Numbered from the stretch's first letter, positions 17,228 through 25,827 are shown. The stretch: DNA of 64,000 bases from Nocardioides bizhenqiangii (GCF_034661235.1 NZ_CP141059.1:3409501-3473500), one strand, 5' to 3'. Notes: generated from the sequence alone by a model not told the origin. Numbers and translations are program-made.

Positions 17228-18898
17228 ATGGGGCTTCGACCCAGAAGCACCTCGTCGATCGTCGCGATGCTGGCGTTGGTGGCCGGCCTGACGACCGTCG
17301 CCACCAGTGGCACCCCCGCAGGCGCTGACGACGGCGACGGGACGTCTCAGGCGACCACCACCAGGCTCAAGCCGGCGCTGCAGGGCCTGGTCGTCACGCA
17401 ACCCCAGGCCCTCTCGACCGTCCCGTACGCCGACTTCGGCTCGATGAAGCTGCCGTGGAACACCGTCGAGAAGCGGCCCGGGGTCTACGACTTCTCAGCA
17501 GTCGACCAGGCCCTGGGGGCCCATCCCGGGGTCCAGTTCCGCCTGCGGTTCATGGCCGGGATCCACGCCCCGCAGTGGGTCAAGGACGACTCGGGCGGCT
17601 GCGTGCTGATCGAGCCGAACTCCCCGAACGGCAACACCGGCTGCGCTCCGCGCTTCTGGACCGATTCCTTCCACCACGACTACGTCGCGCTGATGCGGGC
17701 GGTCGCCGCCAGGTACGAGTCCGACCCGCAGGTCGTCGAGGTCACCAACAGCGAGTGCACCACGGTGTACTCGGAGCCCTTCATCCTGGGGGCCGACAAC
17801 ACGTCCATCGACCGGTTGTGGCGCGCGGGGTACACCAAGCAAGGGCACGAGACCTGCCTGCGGCGCTCGACCAGCGCGATGATGAGCCTGCTCCCGACCA
17901 CCCGGGTGTCCGTCGCCGGTCACAGCAAGTGGCAGTTCATCGTCCAGGGACCCGGCGGGCCGGACGACGGCATCTACGCGGCGTCGTGGGAGGACGAGCG
18001 GGCGATGCTCAACGAGCTGAGCGCCGCCTACGGCAGCCGGTTGGTCCTCGACGACCACGGCCTCGGCCCCGACGACACGGTCTGTCCGACGCCCGGCCAG
18101 TCCCGCCCGACCGCGACCAGCTGGTACTGCTACATGTCGGGGCTCCACGCCTCGCCGGCGGCGTACGGGTGGCAGTTCACGCTCAACGGCGGTTCGATGG
18201 CGGCCGCCGCCGACGCCGGCGTCGGGATGGGTGCGTGCTTCCTGGAGTACGCCGCGTTCCAGTCCCTCGACGTGACGAAGCGCCGTCAGGTCCACGACGA
18301 CCTCCTCACCAACTGCGCGGACGCGGGCACGGACCCGGGCACGGACCCGACCCTCACCAACGAGACCGCTCCGCAGGTCACCGGCACGCCGGAGCTCGGT
18401 CAGCAGCTGACGGCCGACCCCGGCACCTGGTCCGCCCAGCCGGAGACCGTCTCCTACCAGTGGCTGCGCATGGGCAGGCCGATCTTCGACGCGACCGATC
18501 CGACGTACTGGGTGCGTCCGGCCGACGCCGGCCGCCGGATCACGGTCCGGGTGACGGCGACCCACGCGGACTACGCCGACGGCCAGGCAACCAGCGCGCC
18601 GCTGCGGGTGGCGAGGCTCGACACGAACACCCGGGCCCGGCTGCCGAAGAAGCTGTGGCACTCGCGCCGGCCGAAGGTCGTGATCGCGGTGACGGCCGAG
18701 GGCGCCCCGGCGTGGGGTCGGGTCATCGTCACCAGTCACGGCCGCCGGGTCGGGGCGGCCCGGCTGCACAACGGCTGGGTCAGGCTGCAGGTGCACCGGA
18801 TGAAGCCCGGTCGGCACCGGCTGATCGCCCGCTTCCCGGCGAACGCGGCGATGAAGTACTCGAGGTCGGCACCCATGCGGGTGATCATCAAGCGCTGA
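17228..18898 (+). CDS. Secreted TIM-barrel-like (glycosidase-type) protein with Ig-like C-terminal domains
   Basis: 556 aa. Signal peptide (TSSIVAMLALVAGLTTVATSGTPAGA), then a ~350-residue domain with glycoside-hydrolase flavour: PWNTVEKRPGVYDFSAVDQAL (the beta-galactosidase-type 'W..vEp..G.ydFs..D' motif), FRLRFMAGIHAPQWV, EVTNSECTTVYSEPFIL, RLVLDDHGLGPDD and GVGMGACFLEYAAFQ. After a TDPGTDPT linker comes an Ig-like repeat (VTGTPELGQQLTADPGTW...YQWLRMG) and a basic Big3-like domain ending in VIIKR. The catalytic residues are not certain. It is clearly homologous to the lipoprotein at 60204-61280, which lacks the Ig-like tail. Start ATG 17228 is supported by GGGGGT 6 nt upstream. Confidence 0.75.
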   Translation: MGLRPRSTSSIVAMLALVAGLTTVATSGTPAGADDGDGTSQATTTRLKPALQGLVVTQPQALSTVPYADFGSMKLPWNTVEKRPGVYDFSAVDQALGAHPGVQFRLRFMAGIHAPQWVKDDSGGCVLIEPNSPNGNTGCAPRFWTDSFHHDYVALMRAVAARYESDPQVVEVTNSECTTVYSEPFILGADNTSIDRLWRAGYTKQGHETCLRRSTSAMMSLLPTTRVSVAGHSKWQFIVQGPGGPDDGIYAASWEDERAMLNELSAAYGSRLVLDDHGLGPDDTVCPTPGQSRPTATSWYCYMSGLHASPAAYGWQFTLNGGSMAAAADAGVGMGACFLEYAAFQSLDVTKRRQVHDDLLTNCADAGTDPGTDPTLTNETAPQVTGTPELGQQLTADPGTWSAQPETVSYQWLRMGRPIFDATDPTYWVRPADAGRRITVRVTATHADYADGQATSAPLRVARLDTNTRARLPKKLWHSRRPKVVIAVTAEGAPAWGRVIVTSHGRRVGAARLHNGWVRLQVHRMKPGRHRLIARFPANAAMKYSRSAPMRVIIKR

Positions 18899-18909
18899 GG
18901 GCACCCGTC

Positions 18910-18915
18910 TAAGGT
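18910..18915 (+). promoter_or_regulatory. -10-like hexamer for the leaderless kinase gene
   Basis: TAAGGT followed by 6 nt and GTG 18922. It lies directly after the preceding stop, so this gene can be transcribed independently. Confidence 0.5.
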
Positions 18916-18921
18916 GGGTCG

Positions 18922-19575
18922 GTGCCCGCCCGTGTGATCGTGCTCGCCGGCCCGTCCGGCTCCGGGAAGTCCCGGCTCGCCGAGCGGCTCCGGCACCGGT
19001 TCGGCTGGCCGACGATGCGGCTCGACGACTTCTACCGCGACGGCGACGAGCCCGACCTGCCGCGCATCACCAGCGGCAGCAACGCCGGCCTGGTCGACTG
19101 GGACCACCCCGGCACCTGGCACCGCGAGGACGCGGTCGCCGCGCTGCTCGAGCTGTGCCGCACCGGCGCGACCGACGTGCCCGAGTACTCGATCTCCGAG
19201 AGCCGTCGCACCGGCGCCCAGCGGCTCGACATCGGCCGGGCGGAGGTCTTCTGCGCGGAGGGGATCTTCGCGCCCGACGTGGTGCAGGCCTGTCGCGAGG
19301 CAGGCGTGCTCGAGGCGGCGTACTGCATCACCCAGCACCGCGCCGTCACCTTCTGGCGCCGGCTGACGCGCGACCTGCGCGAGCACCGCAAGCCGCCGTT
19401 GGTGCTCGTGCGTCGCGGACTAGCGCTCGCCCGCGCGCAGCGCGAGGTGGTACGGCGCGCGACCGACGTGGGCTGTCGGGTGGCGACCGGCGACCGTGCG
19501 TACGACGAGATCGTGGCCGACCACCGCCACAACGGCCGGAGCAGCCAGGGCAGCCGGCGTGGACTGGCCGGCTGA
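18922..19575 (+). CDS. Uridine-kinase-like P-loop kinase
   Basis: 217 aa. Walker A GPSGSGKS (residues 10-17), then LRHRFGWPTMRLDDFYRDGDEPDLP, which carries the D-D-F-Y motif binding the nucleoside/phosphate acceptor in uridine kinase and phosphoribulokinase. VDWDHPGTWHREDAV and the RRLTRDLREHRKPP lid arginines follow. It probably phosphorylates uridine or cytidine at the 5' position with ATP, which fits the salvage genes around it, but pantothenate- or PRK-like specificity cannot be excluded. Its 3' end overlaps the next frame by 17 nt. Confidence 0.82.
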   Translation: MPARVIVLAGPSGSGKSRLAERLRHRFGWPTMRLDDFYRDGDEPDLPRITSGSNAGLVDWDHPGTWHREDAVAALLELCRTGATDVPEYSISESRRTGAQRLDIGRAEVFCAEGIFAPDVVQACREAGVLEAAYCITQHRAVTFWRRLTRDLREHRKPPLVLVRRGLALARAQREVVRRATDVGCRVATGDRAYDEIVADHRHNGRSSQGSRRGLAG

Positions 19576-20083
19576 CCTGCGTCCGGCCGCGCTGAAGCAG
19601 CCGGATGCGCGCAGCTGCGGCGCCGCCAGCGTGGTCGCGGCGAGGGTCCTCCTGACGTCCTGGCGGCCGGACGATCCCGGGACCGCGATCCGGTCCGAGC
19701 ACCGTCGGCTGACGTCCTCGCACAGCCACCGCGAACGGTTCCAGGTGCCGTGGCCGCGACGGCTCGGCACCCCGCCCTGGGCGGTCGCCAACGCCCTGAC
19801 CGCGCTCACGGGCGAGCGGATCGCGACCGTGAACGCGCGGCCGCGCCCGGGCCTGGGCTACGACGTGCTGGTCGAGCAGGTCCGCACCCGCCCTGTCGGC
19901 GTGTACGTCGGCAACCGGTGGCTCCCCCGCCACGTCGTCCTGGCGATCGCCGCGGCCGACGACGGCGCCGCCGTCCGCGTCTTCGACCCAGCCCGCGGCG
20001 ACCTGGTCGCCGTGCCGCGCGAGCGCTGGCAGACGCATCGGGTCGGCGCCGGCCGGTGGTCCCACCTCTGGTTCGTCCTGTAG
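19559..20083 (+). CDS. C39-peptidase-like (papain-fold) protein
   Basis: 174 aa from GTG 19559, overlapping the kinase end by 17 nt. It has a papain-like set in C39 order: Gln14 and Cys20 (LKQPDARSCGAASVV), His125 (LPRHVVLAIAA) and Asp143 (RVFDPARGDLVAV). C39 domains normally process double-glycine leader peptides as part of ABC exporters. This one has no transporter, no signal peptide and no leader-peptide gene nearby, so its substrate is unknown. It may be a stand-alone cytosolic protease or a peptide-binding derivative. An upstream start (19496) within the kinase frame is possible but less likely. Confidence 0.7.
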   Translation: MDWPADLRPAALKQPDARSCGAASVVAARVLLTSWRPDDPGTAIRSEHRRLTSSHSHRERFQVPWPRRLGTPPWAVANALTALTGERIATVNARPRPGLGYDVLVEQVRTRPVGVYVGNRWLPRHVVLAIAAADDGAAVRVFDPARGDLVAVPRERWQTHRVGAGRWSHLWFVL

Positions 20084-20088
20084 CCCCC

Positions 20089-20122
20089 GCCGACCCGGCG
20101 CGTCTGAACGAGCCGGGTCGGC
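20089..20122 (+). terminator. Terminator hairpin whose 3' arm is part of a tandem repeat
   Basis: GCCGACCCGGC (20089-20099) is the exact complement of GCCGGGTCGGC (20112-20122), an 11-bp stem with a 12-nt loop, 6 nt after the preceding stop. The 3' arm is repeated in the array that follows, so the same 5' arm can pair with several alternative partners. Confidence 0.6.
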
Positions 20123-20247
20123 GTTCAGATGAGCCGGGTCGGCGTTCAGATGAGCCGGGTCGGCGTTCAGATCAGCCGGGTCGGCGTTCAGATCAGCCGG
20201 GTCGGCGTTCAGATCAGCCGGGTCGGCGTTCAGATGAGCCGGGTCGG
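20110..20247. repeat. Tandem 21-bp repeat, six full units plus a partial seventh
   Basis: Units at 20110, 20131, 20152, 20173, 20194 and 20215, then 12 nt of a seventh from 20236. Each unit is (G/C)AGCCGGGTCGGCG plus TTCAGAT. Units 4-6 begin with C, the others with G, and everything else is identical. The array fills the gap between convergent genes and ends 5 nt before the add stop codon. It reads in frame as a heptapeptide repeat on the plus strand, but that frame has no gene character. Confidence 0.93.
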
Positions 20248-20251
20248 AGGG

Positions 20252-21340
20252 TCAGCGGTGGTCGGCGTACCAGGGCTTGATGACGTCCATGATCAGCCGG
20301 TAGCGCTCGTCGTAGGGCAGGAAGGCCGACTTCATCGCGTTGACGGTGAGCCACTCGACCTTGGGCAGTCCCCACCCGAACGCCTCGCAGAGCAGCCGGT
20401 GCTCCTCGGTCATCGACGTGCCGCTCATCAGCCGGTTGTCGGTGTTGACGGTCACCCGGAACCGGAGGTCGGCGAGCAGACCGATCGGGTGCTCGCCGAT
20501 GGAGGTCGCGGCGCCGGTCTGCAGGTTCGACGACGGGCACATCTCGAGCGGGATCCGCTTGTCGCGGACGTACGACGCGAGCCGGCCGAGCTTCGCCGTG
20601 CCGTCCTCCGCCACCGCGATGTCGTCGATGATCCGGACGCCGTGGCCGAGCCGGTCTGCGCCGCACCACTGGACCGCCTCCCAGATCGACGGCAGCCCGA
20701 ACGCCTCGCCGGCGTGGCACGTGGCGTGGCCGTTCTCCTGGCGGACGTAGTCGAAGGCGTCGAGGAAGCGGGTCGGCGGGTAGCCGGCCTCGGGACCGGC
20801 GATGTCGAAGCCGGCGACGCCCTGGTCGCGGTAGCGGATTGCCAGTTCGGCGATCTCCAGCGAGGGCGCGGCCTGCCGCATCGCGGTCACCAGCTGACGT
20901 ACGACGATCCGGCCGCCGCTCGCCTCGACGCCCTGGTCGAACCCCTCCTGGACGGCGGCGACCACCTGGTCGAGGGTCAAGCCCTGCTGGACGTGGAGCT
21001 CGGGGGCGTAGCGGATCTCGGCGTAGACGACCCCGTCTGCTGCGAGGTCCTCGGCGCACTCGCGCGCGACCCGGGTGAGCGCCGCCGCGCTCTGCATCAC
21101 CCCGACGGTGTGCTCGAACGTCTCGAGGTAGCGCACCAGCGAGCCGGAGTCGGCGGCCTCCGCGAACCAGACGCCGAGCGCCTCGGCGTCGGTGGTCGGC
21201 AGCTCGTGGCCGGCCTCCGCGGCGAGCTCGACGATGGTCGCCGGCCGTAGCCCACCGTCGAGATGGTCGTGCAGCAGGACCTTCGGCGCGGACCTCAGCT
21301 CGTCAACGGTGGGCACGCGTGTAGGTTCCATGCCGAGCAT
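20252..21340 (-). CDS. add: Adenosine deaminase
   Basis: 362 aa. It deaminates (deoxy)adenosine to (deoxy)inosine, the substrate of the PunA at 3.5 kb. Zinc ligands are His24/His26 (LLHDHLDGG), the His in CHAGEAFG (with the catalytic Glu) and the Asp of [14 protein letters not shown]. The GHGVRI segment carries the catalytic His, so all key residues are present. The length matches actinobacterial Add. ATG 21340 has GGTGG upstream; ATG 21331 is an alternative. In M. tuberculosis add is contiguous with deoA and cdd; here a 15-kb secretion block separates them. Confidence 0.96.
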   Translation of the reverse strand: MLGMEPTRVPTVDELRSAPKVLLHDHLDGGLRPATIVELAAEAGHELPTTDAEALGVWFAEAADSGSLVRYLETFEHTVGVMQSAAALTRVARECAEDLAADGVVYAEIRYAPELHVQQGLTLDQVVAAVQEGFDQGVEASGGRIVVRQLVTAMRQAAPSLEIAELAIRYRDQGVAGFDIAGPEAGYPPTRFLDAFDYVRQENGHATCHAGEAFGLPSIWEAVQWCGADRLGHGVRIIDDIAVAEDGTAKLGRLASYVRDKRIPLEMCPSSNLQTGAATSIGEHPIGLLADLRFRVTVNTDNRLMSGTSMTEEHRLLCEAFGWGLPKVEWLTVNAMKSAFLPYDERYRLIMDVIKPWYADHR

Positions 21341-21390
21341 TGTTCCACCGGGTCAAACCAGCCAGGTACCAGTCATGAAGGAGACGGCCG

Positions 21391-21846
21391 ATGCGGGTCT
21401 TCACAACGTTCGATGAGCTCGAGGCGGCCGCCGGCGAGGAGCTCGGCACGAGCGAGTGGATCACCATCGACCAGCGGCGGGTCAACCTGTTCGCGGACGC
21501 CACCGGCGACCACCAGTGGATCCACGTCGACGTCGAGCGCGCCAAGGACGGGCCGTTCGGCGGCACCATCGCGCACGGCTACATGACCCTGGCGCTCATC
21601 CCGTGGCTCGGCAGCCAGGTCTTCAAGCTGGCGACCCCCGGCGCCAAGCTCAACTACGGCATCAACAAGGTGCGCTTCCCTGCCCCGCTCCTCGTCGGAT
21701 CCCGCATCCGCGCCCGGCTGACGATCACGAGCGTCACCGACATCCCCAAGGGCAAACAGCTCACGGTGCAGCACACGATCGAGATCGAGGACCAGGAGAA
21801 GCCGGCCTGCGTCGCCGAGACCGTCGTTCTCCTGCTCCCGAACTGA
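21391..21846 (+). CDS. MaoC-family (R)-hydratase
   Basis: 151 aa, hot-dog fold. The catalytic dyad Asp40-His45 sits in ADATGDHQWIHVD, the canonical hydratase-2 motif, followed by GTIAHGYMTLAL. The family hydrates trans-2-enoyl-CoA to (R)-3-hydroxyacyl-CoA, and small stand-alone MaoC proteins like this one (close to NodN/Rv0130 types) usually act as homodimers. GGAG 7 nt before ATG 21391 is a strong ribosome site. It is divergent from add and converges on the LysM/BTAD gene with 4 nt between the stops. Confidence 0.92.
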   Translation: MRVFTTFDELEAAAGEELGTSEWITIDQRRVNLFADATGDHQWIHVDVERAKDGPFGGTIAHGYMTLALIPWLGSQVFKLATPGAKLNYGINKVRFPAPLLVGSRIRARLTITSVTDIPKGKQLTVQHTIEIEDQEKPACVAETVVLLLPN

Positions 21847-21850
21847 AGGG

Positions 21851-24595
21851 CTAGCCGACCAGCGACCCGGCCGGCTGGCGCGAGCCGGGCACCAGCTCCT
21901 CGACCAGCGCCTCCGTCTCGGCCTCCAGCTCGGCACCGCGGTCCGACAGCACGACCCACATCTCGTTGACCGCCGCCACGACACCGGGTCCGCCAGGACC
22001 GTCGTACTCCGTCCGCAGCAGGTCACGCCACAGCAGCTGCGAGTGCGGCACCAGCCGCAGCCCGGCACGAGCCGCCGCGGCCGCGCCGTCGGGGTCGTCG
22101 GTGGACAGCTCGACCAGACGGTGCGCCGCCGCCTCCACGGTGTCGGCGATCGTGGTGTCCAGGCGGGTGCGGGCCAACCAGGAGTAGCGCCCGAGCTCGC
22201 GACGGTCGAGGAACGGCCCGCGGATCAGCTGCAGCGCGCGGCGGAGCAGCTCCATCTCGGTCCTGATCGCGGACCCGAGCGACCGTTGGACCAGCGTGCA
22301 GAACGCGTGCCAGTCGACCGCCACGTCGTCGGCGAGGAACAGCCTGCCCTCGTCGTTCTCGCGCAGCAGATAGCTGCCGTCGGTCGCATGACCCAACCAG
22401 TCGCGCACCCGCTCGATCGTCGCGTCGCGCACCTCGGGGGTGACGCCCCGCGGCCACACCGAGGCGGCGAGCACGCTCGGGTGGACCGGCGCGGTCTGGA
22501 GAGCGAGGAAGGTCGCGACCTCGGTCGCGAGCCCGAGTCGGACCTCGTCCATCTGGCCGGGCACCCGGGTCTCCAGCGGACCGAGGACGCCGATCCGGAC
22601 CGCGGCGGATGCCCAGTGCGCATCGTCACCCGGACGCGGAGGCCGCGGGGTCAGCACGCCGGCCGTCGCGGGCGCCCGCTGCTCGCGCGCCGCGGCGAAC
22701 AGCCCGGCCAGCTGGGCAGCCGTGCGCTCGGTGAGGCGTACGGCGGTCACGGCGATGTCGAGCAGCGGCAGCGCCAGGTGGCCCGACTCGTCGACGGTGA
22801 GGTGCCAGCGAGTGCCCGGGAGCTTCCCGACAGCGACCACGCCGAGACCGCGGTCGCCGGTGCGGATCATCGGCTGCAGCCGGTCGACCAGCGCGTCGTC
22901 GGGGACCGCGCCGAGCATGAGGTACTGCGGGGTCAGGTCGGCCTGACGACCCATCCGGCCGGACAGCACGTCCTGGCTGGTGCGGTCGGGACGGTCGGCC
23001 TCGAATCCGGTGACCAACGCGGCCAGGTCGTCGACCACCGTGAAACTGGTGTCGGAGATGTCGGAAAGGACGGGCGACAGCTCGTAGGAGTGCACCACCT
23101 GGTCGTCGGACCACGGGGAGGTCACCAGCTGCACCGCCAGCGCGGAGACCACCTCGCGGGCCACGGCGTCCGAGCCGCTGACCGACGCCGGGCCACCGAC
23201 CGCCTCGAGGTCGATCAGCACGTCGGCGCCGTCGTCGTCACGGCCGATGCACACCAGGCCGGGGTACGGCGCGCTGCCGACCGGCCCCTGGTCCGCCTCC
23301 GCGGCCTCGCGGTCGAGCCGCCAGCGCCGGCCTTCCTTGAGCGGGATCCACGGTGCCGGCGGGTTGGTGGCCGCGGGCGCGATGCGGAGCTCGATCTCGT
23401 CGTCGTCGACCGTCACGGCGTAGACGGGCGGCAACGGGATGCCCTCGGCCCGGGCGCTGACGACCAGGCGGCGGAGGGCGCGGTCGACGCGCTCGGCGCG
23501 GTCGATGTCGGCGCCGACGAGCATCGCGACCTCGGCCTCGATCTGGGACGTCGACGGGTCGGCGCCGCGTCGGCGCCGACGCTCGGCGGCGAGCGCGCCG
23601 GCCAGGGTCGCTGCGAGCAGGCCGCCGCCGAGCAGGTCGCCCGCGAGACCGTCGTACCTGGCCTCGACCGTCTCGACGTCCTCGCGCTGCTCCTCCGCGC
23701 CGTCGACGACCGGGGCCCGGTCCTGGCGACCTCCCTTGTCGTCGTCGCGCGGGCTGAGCACCCGGTCCGCACCGACCGCGTCGTCCGGCAGCACCAGCAC
23801 CCAGCCGGGCTGGATCAGCCGGCCGATGACCAGCTCGCCGCCGTCAGGCTGCGGGCGGCCCTTGTTGAGCTCGAAGATCTCCTTCCAGCGTCGGCCGTCG
23901 CCGAGGTGCTCCTCGGCGATGTCCCACAGGTTGTGGTGGTAGCGGCCCTCGGGCGGCTTGACGGTCACGACCTTGCGACCGAGGACCTGGCCGGCCGCCT
24001 CGGAGAGCTCCTGCTTGGTCTCGGTGTAGATCGCGGGCGCCACGAAGTCGTCGGGTGTGGGCTGCTGCATCGGCCGGCCCGGCTGGTCCGCCGTGTTCTG
24101 CGCGGGCTGTACTGCGACGGTGGGGTCGCGGTGGACGGGCCGACCACTGTCCTCCGCGGACGCGGCGCCGGAGCTCCCGATGAGCGAGGCGCCGACGAGG
24201 ACGGTGCCGACCAGGGCCCGCGCCAGCGCCTGCGACCGACCCGACAGTGGCACCGGGCGGGGCAGGCCACCACCGCGGAGGAGCGACACCGCCTCGACCA
24301 CGACGCACGCCGCGAACTGCAGCCAGGCCAGCCAGACCACGACGAGCAGCACCACGATCAGCGCGTCGAACGTCAGCGGCTGGGTCAGGTCGTCGCGGGA
24401 GGGGAGGCTCGTCGGATAGGGCGGCGGGCCCTGCCACATCCAGAGCCCGACAGGGACGCCGACCAACAGCACCGCCAGCGCGAGCAGTGCTCCGATGACG
24501 GCCAGTGGCGAGGACTTCTTCCTCGCCGCGCCGGCCGGGGCGTCGAAGCGCTCGGGCCCGCGGCGCGCGGTGCCGGACTGGTCGGTGGCGTTCAT
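21851..24595 (-). CDS. Tad-locus membrane protein with LysM and BTAD (SARP-like) domains
   Basis: 914 aa. Two N-terminal transmembrane helices (about 31-53, 76-100) and a third hydrophobic segment (125-147) precede a LysM-like domain (about 205-270: NLWDIAEEHLGDGRRWKEIFELNKGR ... LIQPGWVLVLP). A further short helix (LLGGGLLAATLAGALAA) follows. The long C-terminus ends in a winged-helix/bacterial transcriptional activator-like region (VRIGVLGPLETRVPGQMDEVRL ... ATIERVRDWLGHATDGSYLLREN ... LLRRALQLIRGPFLDRRELGRYSWLARTRL). Such proteins are the usual last gene of actinobacterial Tad operons. They may tether or sense pilus assembly at the cell wall; a DNA-binding role is unproven. It overlaps the TadG-like gene by 4 nt. 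Confidence 0.82.
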   Translation of the reverse strand: MNATDQSGTARRGPERFDAPAGAARKKSSPLAVIGALLALAVLLVGVPVGLWMWQGPPPYPTSLPSRDDLTQPLTFDALIVVLLVVVWLAWLQFAACVVVEAVSLLRGGGLPRPVPLSGRSQALARALVGTVLVGASLIGSSGAASAEDSGRPVHRDPTVAVQPAQNTADQPGRPMQQPTPDDFVAPAIYTETKQELSEAAGQVLGRKVVTVKPPEGRYHHNLWDIAEEHLGDGRRWKEIFELNKGRPQPDGGELVIGRLIQPGWVLVLPDDAVGADRVLSPRDDDKGGRQDRAPVVDGAEEQREDVETVEARYDGLAGDLLGGGLLAATLAGALAAERRRRRGADPSTSQIEAEVAMLVGADIDRAERVDRALRRLVVSARAEGIPLPPVYAVTVDDDEIELRIAPAATNPPAPWIPLKEGRRWRLDREAAEADQGPVGSAPYPGLVCIGRDDDGADVLIDLEAVGGPASVSGSDAVAREVVSALAVQLVTSPWSDDQVVHSYELSPVLSDISDTSFTVVDDLAALVTGFEADRPDRTSQDVLSGRMGRQADLTPQYLMLGAVPDDALVDRLQPMIRTGDRGLGVVAVGKLPGTRWHLTVDESGHLALPLLDIAVTAVRLTERTAAQLAGLFAAAREQRAPATAGVLTPRPPRPGDDAHWASAAVRIGVLGPLETRVPGQMDEVRLGLATEVATFLALQTAPVHPSVLAASVWPRGVTPEVRDATIERVRDWLGHATDGSYLLRENDEGRLFLADDVAVDWHAFCTLVQRSLGSAIRTEMELLRRALQLIRGPFLDRRELGRYSWLARTRLDTTIADTVEAAAHRLVELSTDDPDGAAAAARAGLRLVPHSQLLWRDLLRTEYDGPGGPGVVAAVNEMWVVLSDRGAELEAETEALVEELVPGSRQPAGSLVG

Positions 24596-25005
24596 GGAAG
24601 GACCTCTGCTTCCGCGACTGCGGTGGCTTCGATGTCGAACTCATCGATGTTGATCAGGTTCAGCATCACGGTGGGGACCGTGTCGTGGGCGGTGACGGTC
24701 ACGGTCTCGTCGGTCACGTCGATGTCGATGCGTTCGTAACCTCGCCCAGCCAGCAGTGCGAGGGCGCGTTCGTGGGCTTCGGCCCGGTTGATCACGAGTA
24801 CGCCTTCATCGCGGAGCCGGAGCTCGTCGGTCGCCTGCGCGCCTGCGACCGCGGCGGCCTCGACGTCGTCGGCGAGGGTCATCTTCGCGTTGAGCGCGCC
24901 GCCGCCGTCGACGACGAGGCCGGCGACGACCACCAGGGTGATCGACATGCCGACGACGAAGGCCGTCGCCGTGCCGCGCTCGTCGCGGTGTCTGTCGGGT
25001 CTCAT
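24592..25005 (-). CDS. TadG-like pilus-assembly (pseudopilin) protein
   Basis: 137 aa. The N-terminus DERGTATAFVVGMSITLVVVAGLVVDGGGALNAK is the TadG/Flp-associated signature: a charged ERG motif, a single hydrophobic helix, then helical residues with AEAAAVAGAQA-like spacing (here DVEAAAVAGAQATDELRL). The rest is a small beta-rich extracytoplasmic domain (VTVTAHDTVPTVML). It is probably processed and exported like minor pilins. It overlaps both neighbours by 4 nt, part of a strictly coupled series. Confidence 0.82.
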   Translation of the reverse strand: MRPDRHRDERGTATAFVVGMSITLVVVAGLVVDGGGALNAKMTLADDVEAAAVAGAQATDELRLRDEGVLVINRAEAHERALALLAGRGYERIDIDVTDETVTVTAHDTVPTVMLNLINIDEFDIEATAVAEAEVLP

Positions 25006-25412
25006 TCTTCGTACTCCCGATAGGGGTCGAGCCGGACGTGGGACTCGGCATCGATCTCGACATGTCCCGGGAGCCCGAGCAGCCCGAGGTCGCCGTACGG
25101 CACCTTGCAGGTGAGTCGGATGCTCACCGTGCCGTCCGGCCCGTAGTCCGGGCTGAGGAAGGCATAGTTGCAGTCGGACCCGTCCAACGAGGCGCGATAC
25201 GTCGACCAGGCGGCCTGCTCGGCCTCACCCCGGCTGTCCTCGAGCGACGCAGCCCGGGCCGCGTCGCGCGCTGCGGCCTGGATGTCGCCCTCGACGCTGA
25301 CGTACCGGCCCCCGGCGACGACCAGCATCACGAACATCATGAGGATCGGCGCCAGGATCACCAGCTCGACCGCCATCGAGCCGCGTTCGTCGAACCGCCG
25401 GAGTCGGGTCAT
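25002..25412 (-). CDS. tadE: TadE-like minor pseudopilin (first of two)
   Basis: 136 aa. The classical TadE N-terminus DERGSMAVELVILAPILMMFVMLVVAGGRYV has a conserved Glu four residues into the hydrophobic helix, as in type IV prepilins and TadE. It is followed by the helix DIQAAARDAARAASL and a soluble beta domain with two cysteines. The expected role is a minor pilus subunit or assembly factor. It overlaps the neighbouring genes by 4 nt on each side. Confidence 0.86.
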   Translation of the reverse strand: MTRLRRFDERGSMAVELVILAPILMMFVMLVVAGGRYVSVEGDIQAAARDAARAASLEDSRGEAEQAAWSTYRASLDGSDCNYAFLSPDYGPDGTVSIRLTCKVPYGDLGLLGLPGHVEIDAESHVRLDPYREYEE

Positions 25413-25813
25413 GGCGCGTCGTCCTGGAATTCCTCGAGAGGGCCCTCCACCGTCTGGCTGACCTCCGGGGCGAGCCCAGGCACGATCTCCTGTGCGTGAC
25501 CGGTCACCGTCACCCGGACCCGGCCGTCGCCGATCGGGGTCACCGTGATCTTGGGGTCTTCGAGCACACCTTGGCCGATGTTCGCGGCGTACTGGTAGCC
25601 CTCGGCGTACGCCCGCCCCCTGTCCTCCGGATAGACCCGCGCCGTGCGCGCGGTCTCGCGCGCGACCGCGCTCGCCGCCTGGTTGCCGAACCAGACGAGC
25701 GAGAACTGCACCGCGATCAGGATGACGAGCATCAGCAGCGGCATGTAGAGCACCAGCTCCACGCTGCTGACGCCCGAGTCATCCCGGCGCTGCCGGCGAG
25801 GACGTGGGTTCAT
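25409..25813 (-). CDS. tadE: TadE-like minor pseudopilin (second copy)
   Basis: 134 aa. N-terminus DDSGVSSVELVLYMPLLMLVILIAVQFSLVWFGNQAASAVARETARTARV. This has the same TadE pattern as the previous protein, including the Glu in the hydrophobic stem and the A-x-x-x-A helix, then a beta-rich domain (DPKITVTPIGDGRVRVTVTGHA). Two consecutive TadE-family genes plus one TadG-like gene are common in actinobacterial Tad loci. It follows flp with a 14-nt gap. Confidence 0.86.
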   Translation of the reverse strand: MNPRPRRQRRDDSGVSSVELVLYMPLLMLVILIAVQFSLVWFGNQAASAVARETARTARVYPEDRGRAYAEGYQYAANIGQGVLEDPKITVTPIGDGRVRVTVTGHAQEIVPGLAPEVSQTVEGPLEEFQDDAP

Positions 25814-25827
25814 GTCAGCGGTTCATG

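Noticed and set aside
20110..20247. Possible CRISPR array
   Set aside because: Units are contiguous 21-mers with no spacers, and there are no cas genes.
20129..21250. Open frame with an MSRVGVQ heptapeptide repeat
   Set aside because: The repeat is the 21-bp tandem array read in one frame, and the remainder is antisense to add.
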